The notes under the pieces: generated by a model
The model's database searches: none
Seen by the model: the letters and a program-made list of their open reading frames with translations, nothing else
Told to the model about the DNA's origin: nothing
Program-made: the position numbers and the translations under genes
In this document: in pieces, positions 45,054 through 50,101 of the stretch
How the letters are laid out: each line of letters begins with the position of its first letter
Numbering within the stretch: the stretch's first letter is position 1
Assembly: GCF_024496085.1 (NCBI RefSeq)
Contig: NZ_CP101751.1
Coordinates: 310,001-374,000 of the forward strand
Reading direction: 5' to 3'
Length of the DNA: 64,000 bases
Origin: Flavobacterium cerinum
GTDB taxonomy: Bacteria > Bacteroidota > Bacteroidia > Flavobacteriales > Flavobacteriaceae

Positions 45054-45755
45054 ATGAAGCCCATACAACGCGTAAAAAAAATAATACAATACTACAACCT
45101 TTCCATCAGCAGTTTTGAGAAGAGAACCAACATGTCAAACAACTCTATACAGACTGCGATAAAGCGAACTGCCAAATTAAAAGACGAAACACTAAACAAC
45201 ATTCTCACAGCTTTTCCTAACATCTCGCCCGAATGGCTTTTAACAGGAAACGGCAAAATGTTACGAAAAGAAAAGATATACCACACAACACCCACCAATA
45301 GCATAACCCATGAAAACGCCGGGAGTTATCAAACGACACAAACAAATAGTCGCGACGAAAACTCAAAATTCATCCCTCTAATTTCCGACACAACACTACT
45401 TAATATCAGACAGATTCCCTTTATTACACCGGATCATATTATAGAAGAATATCACATACCCAACCTCACAAATGCAGATTTTCTAATTACAATCAAAGGA
45501 AACAGCATGAGTCCAAAATACAACAACGGAGATCTTGCCGCCTGTAAGACCATACCAACAGACACTTTTTTACAATGGAATCACATCTACCTGATCAATA
45601 CTCCACAAGGATTACTAATCAAACGGATAAAAGAGGGCAATAACCAAAACCATGTTTTACTTGTTTCGGAAAACTCAGAATTTCAACCGTTTCAGTTACA
45701 TAAAAACGAGATAAACACTATCGCCATAGTCATTGGAATTATCCATTTACTATAA
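45054..45755 (+). CDS. HTH / S24 (LexA-like) transcriptional repressor, paralog 1
   Basis: The start is set at ATG 45054 (MKPIQRVKKIIQYYNLSISSFEKRTNMS), which matches the second paralog; 233 residues. An N-terminal HTH (residues 1-70: LSISSFEKRTNMSNNSIQTAIKR; ISPEWLLTGNGKML) is followed by a variable linker and a C-terminal S24 domain: Ser151 in KGNSMSPKYNNGD and Lys190 in GLLIKRIKEG are the catalytic dyad positions. I see no Ala-Gly or Cys-Gly autocleavage site, so cleavage is uncertain. It is flanked by a 12-bp inverted repeat and is probably autoregulated. Phage-like or mobile-element ancestry is possible, but no phage genes are near. Confidence 0.85.
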   Translation: MKPIQRVKKIIQYYNLSISSFEKRTNMSNNSIQTAIKRTAKLKDETLNNILTAFPNISPEWLLTGNGKMLRKEKIYHTTPTNSITHENAGSYQTTQTNSRDENSKFIPLISDTTLLNIRQIPFITPDHIIEEYHIPNLTNADFLITIKGNSMSPKYNNGDLAACKTIPTDTFLQWNHIYLINTPQGLLIKRIKEGNNQNHVLLVSENSEFQPFQLHKNEINTIAIVIGIIHLL

Positions 45756-45832
45756 GAGTTTCATAATAAGAAACTATTTTACCACTGAATTTCATTTTAG
45801 TCTTAAAATCCATTCTTTCCGCTCAACTAAAG

Positions 45833-45842
45833 AACAATATTC
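45833..45842. promoter_or_regulatory. half-site of the S24 operator motif
   Basis: AACAATATTC repeats ten bases of the left arm at 45002-45013. No matching right arm is found nearby. It lies in the 265-bp stretch between the two S24 genes, which has no coding signal I can see. Confidence 0.35.
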
Positions 45843-46020
45843 ACCCAATAGCAGACATTAGTTCCATATAAACACAACCTTCATTAATCCATTTATATAT
45901 TTTTTATATTTTTACATATTGATGTTTTTGTTTCTAATAACAAAACAAACGCAATCTCCTCATAACAATCAACCCCAACCCCACAACAACCTATTATTTG
46001 AATCTAAACATTTTTTTTAC

Positions 46021-46737
46021 ATGAAGCCTATAGAACGCGTCAAAGAAATAATACGATACTACGGTCTATCCATCAGTGGTTTTGAAAAGAAAACACAGAT
46101 GTCCAACAATTCTATTCAAATCGCCATAAAAAGAACCGCAAGCCTAAAAGACGACACGTTAAACAACATACTAAGGGCTTTTCCCGACATCTCACCGGAA
46201 TGGCTTTTAACAGGGAATACGACTATGTTTCGAAAAGACAACATATATAAATCACCACCCCAACATTCCGTTACAAATGAAACCAATGAAACCTATCCAC
46301 CATCGGATAAAGATGTCAATTTCGACAGTGTTTCTCTTAAAAACGCAACACTTATCCCACTAATCTCCGATACTGCTTTTGCAAAAATCAAATACAAAGC
46401 TTTGATTGCATCGGAACATATTATTGAGAAATATCATATTCCCGCATTTAAAGACGTCGACTTTCTAGTTACCGTTAACGGAAATACCATGAGTCCGAAA
46501 TATAACAGCGGTGATCTGGTAGCTTGCAAAAGAGTTCCGATAGACTCCTTTTTGCAGTGGAACCGCATTTACATTATAAGTACCGCTCAAGGATTATTAA
46601 TAAAAAGAATAAAGGAAGGTAAGGACGAAGATCATCTATTAGCAATCCCGGAGAACCCGGAATTCCTGCCTTTTCAACTACATAAACGCGAAATCAACGC
46701 AATCGCTATTTCTGTCGGCGTTATTCATATGGAATAA
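46021..46737 (+). CDS. HTH / S24-like repressor, paralog 2 with altered nucleophile
   Basis: The start is set at ATG 46021 (MKPIERVKEIIRYYGLSISGF), matching paralog 1; the open frame back to 45919 has low-complexity codons only. 238 residues. The HTH part is closely similar to paralog 1 (MSNNSIQIAIKRTASLKDDTLNNI). In the S24 domain the Ser-Met-x-Pro motif reads NGNTMSPKY: Thr156 replaces the Ser nucleophile, while Lys195 (IKRIKEG) is kept. It is therefore probably a non-cleaving repressor or a diverged duplicate. A terminator follows it. Confidence 0.82.
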   Translation: MKPIERVKEIIRYYGLSISGFEKKTQMSNNSIQIAIKRTASLKDDTLNNILRAFPDISPEWLLTGNTTMFRKDNIYKSPPQHSVTNETNETYPPSDKDVNFDSVSLKNATLIPLISDTAFAKIKYKALIASEHIIEKYHIPAFKDVDFLVTVNGNTMSPKYNSGDLVACKRVPIDSFLQWNRIYIISTAQGLLIKRIKEGKDEDHLLAIPENPEFLPFQLHKREINAIAISVGVIHME

Positions 46738-46762
46738 CATTTCAAGATACAAAACCTAAAAA

Positions 46763-46797
46763 AGAAGGCCCCTCATATTGAGAGGCCTTCTTTTTTT
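46763..46797 (+). terminator. terminator after S24 paralog 2
   Basis: 13-bp stem with one mismatch (AGAAGGCCCCTCA / TGAGAGGCCTTCT) followed by seven T. The region from here to 46960 holds nothing else that I can identify. Confidence 0.85.
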
Positions 46798-46970
46798 ATC
46801 GAAAGTTCAAGTCTAAAATAAAACAATCTACAGAAACACCAATCACACCCACCCAGGAGCCTTGTAATACATTATTACATCTTTTCTTTCCACTCATACA
46901 TAAATTAAATTCCACCTCCATAAACCGCCGATTTTTCAAACTCTATAATACAACTTAATAGACACAAAAA

Positions 46971-46994
46971 AAGCCCTACATTTCTGTAGAGCTT
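46971..46994 (-). terminator. terminator of array unit 1
   Basis: AAGCCCTACA / TGTAGAGCTT stem, followed by a T-run on the minus strand. The same hairpin follows the other units and the intact tRNA-Asp. Confidence 0.8.
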
Positions 46995-47003
46995 CCTTTT
47001 TAC

Positions 47004-47059
47004 TGGCGGTCTGGACGGGACTCGAACCCGTCTCGTCCCTTAAGACGAGATGACAGACC
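47004..47059 (-). ncRNA. tRNA-like element 1 (tRNA-Asp 3' end, no D-arm)
   Basis: A 56-nt element beginning 6 nt after the stop of GIY-YIG copy 1. On the minus strand GGTCTG pairs with CAGACC of the tRNA-Asp acceptor 3' strand, TCTCGTC pairs with GACGAGA around a TTAAGG loop, and ACGGG-TTCGAGT-CCCGT is the T-arm, followed by G and CCA. Whether it is transcribed, processed or charged is unknown. It may be only a relic of tRNA-Asp, but all three stems can form. Confidence 0.5.
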
Positions 47060-47065
47060 TATATT

Positions 47066-47305
47066 CTAACCTTGAAATAATCGTTCAAGAGAAGCTCGAT
47101 TTAACTTCTTTAAACGCTTTTCTTCTATCAGCGCTTCTTTTTTTGTTTCATACATTTTACTATAGACCGACACCCAATCTGATGCACGCGAAGTAAACCC
47201 GCTACCTCCATTTAAATGACGCTCTAAACGCCTATCCAAATTCATTGTAAATCCTTTATAATAAACATCCAGTTCTCTCGAATAAATCACACAAACATAG
47301 TACAT
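47066..47305 (-). CDS. GIY-YIG endonuclease (URI type), array copy 1, Y5C
   Basis: 79 residues, one GIY-YIG domain. The second motif is YKG (residues 16-18) followed by NLDRRLERHLNG with the conserved Arg, and the Glu of KKEALIEEKRLKK is present. In this copy the first motif reads YVC where copies 2 and 3 have YVY: the catalytic Tyr of the GIY motif is Cys5, so this copy may be inactive. Its stop codon TAG falls in the sequence matching the tRNA-Asp D-loop (GGTTAGAATA). URI-type members cut DNA and occur in many bacteria as stand-alone genes. Confidence 0.88.
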   Translation of the reverse strand: MYYVCVIYSRELDVYYKGFTMNLDRRLERHLNGGSGFTSRASDWVSVYSKMYETKKEALIEEKRLKKLNRASLERLFQG

Positions 47306-47323
47306 CTATTAAAGATACAAAAA

Positions 47324-47347
47324 AAGCCCTACATTTCTGTAGAGCTT
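47324..47347 (-). terminator. terminator of array unit 2
   Basis: Same hairpin as at 46971-46994, one period to the right, just after tRNA-like element 2. Confidence 0.8.
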
Positions 47348-47356
47348 CCTTTTTAC

Positions 47357-47412
47357 TGGCGGTCTGGACGGGACTCGAACCCGTCTCGTCCTTTAAGACG
47401 AGATGACAGACC
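47357..47412 (-). ncRNA. tRNA-like element 2
   Basis: Identical to element 1 except for one base in the hairpin loop (TTAAAG instead of TTAAGG on the minus strand), which keeps the 7-bp stem, the T-arm and the acceptor pairing. It begins 6 nt after the stop of GIY-YIG copy 2. Confidence 0.5.
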
Positions 47413-47418
47413 TATATT

Positions 47419-47658
47419 CTAACCTTGAAATAATCGCTCAAGAGAAGCTCGATTTAACTTTTTTAAACGCTTTTCTTCTATCAATGCTTCCTTTTTTGTT
47501 TCATACATTTTACTATAAACCAACACCCAATCTGATGCACGCGAAGTAAACCCGCTACCTCCATTTAAATGACGCTCTAAACGCCTATCCAAATTCATTG
47601 TAAATCCTTTATAACAAACATTCAGTTCTCTCGAATAAATCACATAAACATAGTACAT
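47419..47658 (-). CDS. GIY-YIG endonuclease (URI type), array copy 2
   Basis: 79 residues, differing from copy 1 at only a few positions (D13N, Y15C, S46L and C5Y). The catalytic motif residues are intact: YVY (3-5), YKG (16-18), Arg25/26 and Glu61/62. The gene is bounded by terminator 3 upstream and tRNA-like element 2 downstream, both on the minus strand. I see no clear promoter box of its own; TATCTTTA upstream of the start is only a near match to TAnnTTTG, so read-through from the tRNA-Asp promoter is possible. Confidence 0.9.
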   Translation of the reverse strand: MYYVYVIYSRELNVCYKGFTMNLDRRLERHLNGGSGFTSRASDWVLVYSKMYETKKEALIEEKRLKKLNRASLERLFQG

Positions 47659-47676
47659 CTATTAAAGATACAAAAA

Positions 47677-47700
47677 AAGCCCTACATTTCTGTAGAGCTT
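47677..47700 (-). terminator. terminator of array unit 3
   Basis: Same hairpin as in the other units, one period to the right of the previous one. Confidence 0.8.
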
Positions 47701-47709
47701 CCTTTTTAC

Positions 47710-47765
47710 TGGCGGTCTGGACGGGACTCGAACCCGTCTCGTCCCTTAAGACGAGATGACAGACC
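47710..47765 (-). ncRNA. tRNA-like element 3
   Basis: Identical to element 1. It begins 6 nt after the stop of GIY-YIG copy 3 and ends with the encoded CCA (plus tgg at 47710). Confidence 0.5.
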
Positions 47766-47771
47766 TATATT

Positions 47772-48011
47772 CTAACCTTGAAATAATCGTTCAAGAGAAG
47801 CTCGATTTAACTTCTTTAAACGCTTTTCTTCTATCAGCGCCTCCTTTTTTGTTTCATACATTTTACTATAGACCGACACCCAATCTGATGCACGCGAAGT
47901 GTACTCGCTCTCTCCATTTAAATGACGCTCTAAACGCCTATCCAAATTCATTGTAAATCCTTTATAATAAACATCCAGTTCTCTCGAATAAATCACATAA
48001 ACATAGCACAT
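47772..48011 (-). CDS. GIY-YIG endonuclease (URI type), array copy 3
   Basis: 79 residues and the copy nearest the intact tRNA-Asp. Motifs are intact: YVY (3-5), YKG (16-18), the Arg pair and Glu61/62. It differs from copies 1 and 2 at Tyr2 (Cys) and in the loop after the helix (NGESEYTSRASDW, where the others have NGGSGFTSRASDW). This is the copy a transcript reading past the tRNA-Asp terminator would meet first. Its stop codon also lies in the D-loop-like GGTTAGAATA, so gene and tRNA-like element are joined at a fixed point in every copy. Confidence 0.9.
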   Translation of the reverse strand: MCYVYVIYSRELDVYYKGFTMNLDRRLERHLNGESEYTSRASDWVSVYSKMYETKKEALIEEKRLKKLNRASLERLFQG

Positions 48012-48029
48012 CTATTAAAGACACAAAAA

Positions 48030-48053
48030 AAGCCCTACATTTCTGTAGAGCTT
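48030..48053 (-). terminator. terminator of tRNA-Asp copy 1
   Basis: The same AAGCCCTACA / TGTAGAGCTT hairpin, directly downstream of the intact tRNA. This suggests that the terminator in every unit came from tRNA-Asp. Confidence 0.8.
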
Positions 48054-48062
48054 CCTTTTTAC

Positions 48063-48139
48063 TGGCGGTCTGGACGGGACTCGAACCCGCGACCCCATGC
48101 GTGACAGGCATGTATTCTAACCAACTGAACTACCAAACC
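48063..48139 (-). tRNA. tRNA-Asp (anticodon GUC), copy 1
   Basis: Acceptor GGTTTGG pairs with CCAGACC, with G as discriminator and CCA encoded (plus tgg at 48063-48065). The D-arm is GTTC/GAAT, the anticodon stem CATGC/GCATG with loop CTGTCAC gives GTC (plus gac at 48103-48105), and the T-loop is TTCGAGT. 77 nt. A TATATTTG box lies upstream. It is the terminal element of the 353-bp array. Confidence 0.96.
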
Positions 48140-48157
48140 AGTGCTTGATTGCGAGTG

Positions 48158-48165
48158 CAAATATA
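48158..48165 (-). promoter_or_regulatory. -7 promoter box (TATATTTG) of tRNA-Asp copy 1
   Basis: Plus-strand CAAATATA, about 18 nt before the tRNA 5' end, as at tRNA-Leu and tRNA-Asp copy 2. Confidence 0.65.
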
Positions 48166-48264
48166 GAACGTTTTTCACGATTTGCAAACATTTTTTAAAG
48201 AAAAAATCATGTTTTTTATAACTCCCTGAATTTCAACATTTACAAAACTTAGGACTTAAAAAAT

Positions 48265-48350
48265 CAAAAAAGCCCTCCGGAATCTGAGCACTCAGAAACA
48301 TAGGAAAGCTTTTCATTGGTCTAACTACTAAACCTGGTACTTGCGTACCT
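48265..48350. other. probable relic of a further tRNA-Asp module
   Basis: AAAAAAGCCCT (48268-48278) resembles the array terminator, and CTAACTACTAAACCTGGTACTTGCG (as two pieces around 48321-48345) resembles the tRNA-Asp 5' strand and its upstream flank. The middle is missing. It lies between the two intact tRNA-Asp genes. Confidence 0.35.
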
Positions 48351-48390
48351 AAACAACACAACTAATCTTAAATATTTTAAGAGGGCAAAA

Positions 48391-48413
48391 AAGCCTTTCT
48401 CTTCGAAAGGCTT
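48391..48413 (-). terminator. terminator of tRNA-Asp copy 2
   Basis: AAGCCTTTC / GAAAGGCTT perfect 9-bp stem, followed by an A-run on plus (T-run on minus). It differs in sequence from the array terminators. Confidence 0.8.
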
Positions 48414-48422
48414 CCTCTTTAC

Positions 48423-48499
48423 TGGCGGTCTGGACGGGACTCGAACCCGCGACCCCATGCGTGACAGGCATGTATTCTAACCAACTGAACTACCAAACC
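48423..48499 (-). tRNA. tRNA-Asp (anticodon GUC), copy 2
   Basis: Same 77-nt sequence as copy 1, with the anticodon at plus 48463-48465 and encoded CCA. It lies 360 bp from copy 1 and has its own terminator. Confidence 0.96.
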
Positions 48500-48517
48500 A
48501 GTGCTTTATTGCGGTTG

Positions 48518-48525
48518 CAAATATA
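48518..48525 (-). promoter_or_regulatory. -7 promoter box (TATATTTG) of tRNA-Asp copy 2
   Basis: Plus-strand CAAATATA at the same distance from the tRNA as in copy 1. Confidence 0.65.
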
Positions 48526-48585
48526 CAACCCTTTTCCATTTCTCCAAATAAAATAATAAAAAAAATCAATATAATTTTACTACAA

Positions 48586-49512
48586 TCAACCAAACTTTTG
48601 TTTTTCAACTAAATAGGTTGTCATAATTTTTTCAAATTTTTCATCGACTGATACCGGAACATACTTAATTTTATACTGTGAACAGGTATTGGCGACTTTA
48701 GCAAAATAGTCACTAACCAATTTTTCATAGTCATTTTTAACATTTTCAGCAAAAAGATTGATCTGTTCACCCGTCTCCAAGTCAATAAATTTTCGTGGAG
48801 CATTGTCAAAATCAAAACGAAATTCCGTTTTTTTATCAATTACATGAAACAAAACTACCTTGTGCTTATTGTGTTTTAAATGTTGTAATGCTTTAAAAAG
48901 ACGTTCATCATCTTCCCCCTGAAACATATCAGTAAACAAAATCACCATCGATCGTCTGTGGATATTTTCAGCAATCTGATGTAAAAAAGTAATAGTATCC
49001 GTATTTTTTGATTCTTTAGGCGATTGCAAGGTTTGCTCCAGCACATTCAATAACATCCGGTGATGCCGCTCGCTTCCTTTTTCAGGAGCATAATATTCAT
49101 ACGTATCCGAATAAATACTCAACCCTACCGCATCCCGCTGTTTTTTTAATAAATTCATTAGTACCGCAGAAGCCAAAACGGAAAATCCGATCTTGTTTTC
49201 AAAAAACAGCTGATCCCCTTCCAGCTTCGGATAATGCATGGACGAGGAATTATCCAGAATCAAATGGCATCTTAAATTCGTTTCTTCTTCGAAACGTTTC
49301 GTATATAAACGATCGGTTTTAGCAAACAACTTCCAATCGATATGTTTCGTACTCTCGCCGGAATTATACACCTTATGCTCTGCAAATTCGGCTGAAAACC
49401 CGTGAAACGGACTCTTATGCATACCTGAGATAAATCCTTCAACAATTTGATTGGCTAAAAGCTCCAAATGCTGAAAACTGGAAATTTTTGCTATTTGATT
49501 ATCAATTTTCAT
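48586..49512 (-). CDS. DUF58 domain protein
   Basis: 308 residues, no signal peptide or transmembrane segment. The DUF58 signature is clear: GFSAEFAEHKVYNSGESTKHIDWKLFAKTDRLYTKRFEEETNLR, then a vWA-like fold with LILDNSSSMHYP (a MIDAS-like DxSxS) and VILFTDMFQGEDDERLF. It resembles the DUF58 proteins encoded next to MoxR ATPases, which help assemble or activate metalloenzymes or envelope complexes. No MoxR gene is in the window. Single gene between tRNA-Asp copy 2 and trxA. Confidence 0.9.
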   Translation of the reverse strand: MKIDNQIAKISSFQHLELLANQIVEGFISGMHKSPFHGFSAEFAEHKVYNSGESTKHIDWKLFAKTDRLYTKRFEEETNLRCHLILDNSSSMHYPKLEGDQLFFENKIGFSVLASAVLMNLLKKQRDAVGLSIYSDTYEYYAPEKGSERHHRMLLNVLEQTLQSPKESKNTDTITFLHQIAENIHRRSMVILFTDMFQGEDDERLFKALQHLKHNKHKVVLFHVIDKKTEFRFDFDNAPRKFIDLETGEQINLFAENVKNDYEKLVSDYFAKVANTCSQYKIKYVPVSVDEKFEKIMTTYLVEKQKFG

Positions 49513-49534
49513 ATTTCCAAAGATAATGAGATAA

Positions 49535-49576
49535 TTTTTATACCTGACAGGTTTTAGAAATCTGCAAGGTATAAAA
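49535..49576. repeat. imperfect intergenic palindrome
   Basis: TTTATACCT and AGGTATAAA form the outer arms around the partial inner arms GACAGGTTTT and AAATCTGCAAGG. It lies between DUF58 and trxA, before the trxA terminator, and looks like a diverged copy of a dispersed palindrome. Confidence 0.4.
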
Positions 49577-49580
49577 ATAT

Positions 49581-49607
49581 AAAAAGCCCTGCATAGCAGG
49601 GCTTTTT
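49581..49607 (-). terminator. terminator of trxA
   Basis: AAAAAGCCCTGC-ATA-GCAGGGCTTTTT, a perfect 12-bp stem that reads in both directions. Confidence 0.9.
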
Positions 49608-49627
49608 ATATTGAATAATCGCAAGGA

Positions 49628-49945
49628 TTATAATAATGCATCAATTGCATCACTGTACGTTTGCTTTGGAGCAACACCAACCTGGCGTCCTACCACTTCT
49701 CCGTTTTGGAAAACCAAAACAGTAGGAATATTACGTACTCCGTATTTTGCAGCAAACTCCTGATTAGCATCTACATCAACTTTACCGATAACCGCTTTTC
49801 CTGCGTATTCCTCGCTAAGTTGATCAATAATAGGAGCCACCATTCTACAAGGACCACACCATGCTGCCCAAAAGTCAACCAAAACCGGTTTATCTGATTT
49901 CAATACTAGCTCTTCAAAAGTAGCATCTGTTATTGCTTGTGCCAT
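49628..49945 (-). CDS. trxA: thioredoxin
   Basis: 105 residues, the length of typical thioredoxin 1. The active site is [11 protein letters not shown] with Cys30 and Cys33, and the conserved Asp (VLVDFW) and cis-Pro ([12 protein letters not shown]) are present. It is a cytosolic disulfide reductant that uses thioredoxin reductase. Single gene, with a -7 box (TATTTTTG, plus 49973-49980) and its own terminator. Confidence 0.96.
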   Translation of the reverse strand: MAQAITDATFEELVLKSDKPVLVDFWAAWCGPCRMVAPIIDQLSEEYAGKAVIGKVDVDANQEFAAKYGVRNIPTVLVFQNGEVVGRQVGVAPKQTYSDAIDALL

Positions 49946-49972
49946 TTTATTTTCTTTTAGAATTTATTGCTA

Positions 49973-49980
49973 CAAAAATA
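49973..49980 (-). promoter_or_regulatory. -7 promoter box (TATTTTTG) of trxA
   Basis: Plus-strand CAAAAATA matches TAnnTTTG; it ends 27 nt before the start codon. Confidence 0.55.
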
Positions 49981-50101
49981 GCTTTTTATTTTCATTTTTA
50001 TAAAATCTTCAAATCAGTTTTCATTATGCCCGGATTACTAAAATTGATTTCACATTTTTTTAAGGAATCCTGCACTATTTTTCATCTTGTCAGAAAAAGA
50101 T

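Larger units (their letters stand above)
46960..48089. repeat. tandem array, exact 353-bp period: GIY-YIG gene + tRNA-Asp-derived 3' element + terminator
   Basis: The tRNA-like 3' ends start at 47004, 47357 and 47710, and the intact tRNA-Asp at 48063: a period of exactly 353 bp. In minus-strand order, each of the three units holds a GIY-YIG gene, a tRNA-like element and a hairpin terminator. The fourth position is the intact tRNA-Asp, with the same terminator downstream. Units differ by only a few bases, so the array is young. The 27 bp at the tRNA 3' end (acceptor strand, T-arm, CCA) and 10 bp of the D-loop (TATTCTAACC on plus) are shared by the units and the true tRNA. Confidence 0.93.

Noticed and set aside
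44747..46737. A prophage or integrated element around the S24 genes
   Set aside because: No integrase, structural or lysis genes and no attachment sites are seen; only repressor-like genes are present.
47004..47071. The tRNA-like stretches as functional full-length tRNAs
   Set aside because: They lack the tRNA 5' strand, the D-arm and a proper 7-nt anticodon loop, so they cannot be standard tRNAs; listed as tRNA-like elements instead.
47756..47956. 66-aa plus-strand frame over the third GIY-YIG gene
   Set aside because: Antisense shadow of the GIY-YIG gene; it does not persist in the other two copies.
46960..48089. Regularly spaced repeats as a CRISPR array
   Set aside because: The 353-bp unit contains complete reading frames and tRNA-derived sequence and has no short repeat/spacer structure.
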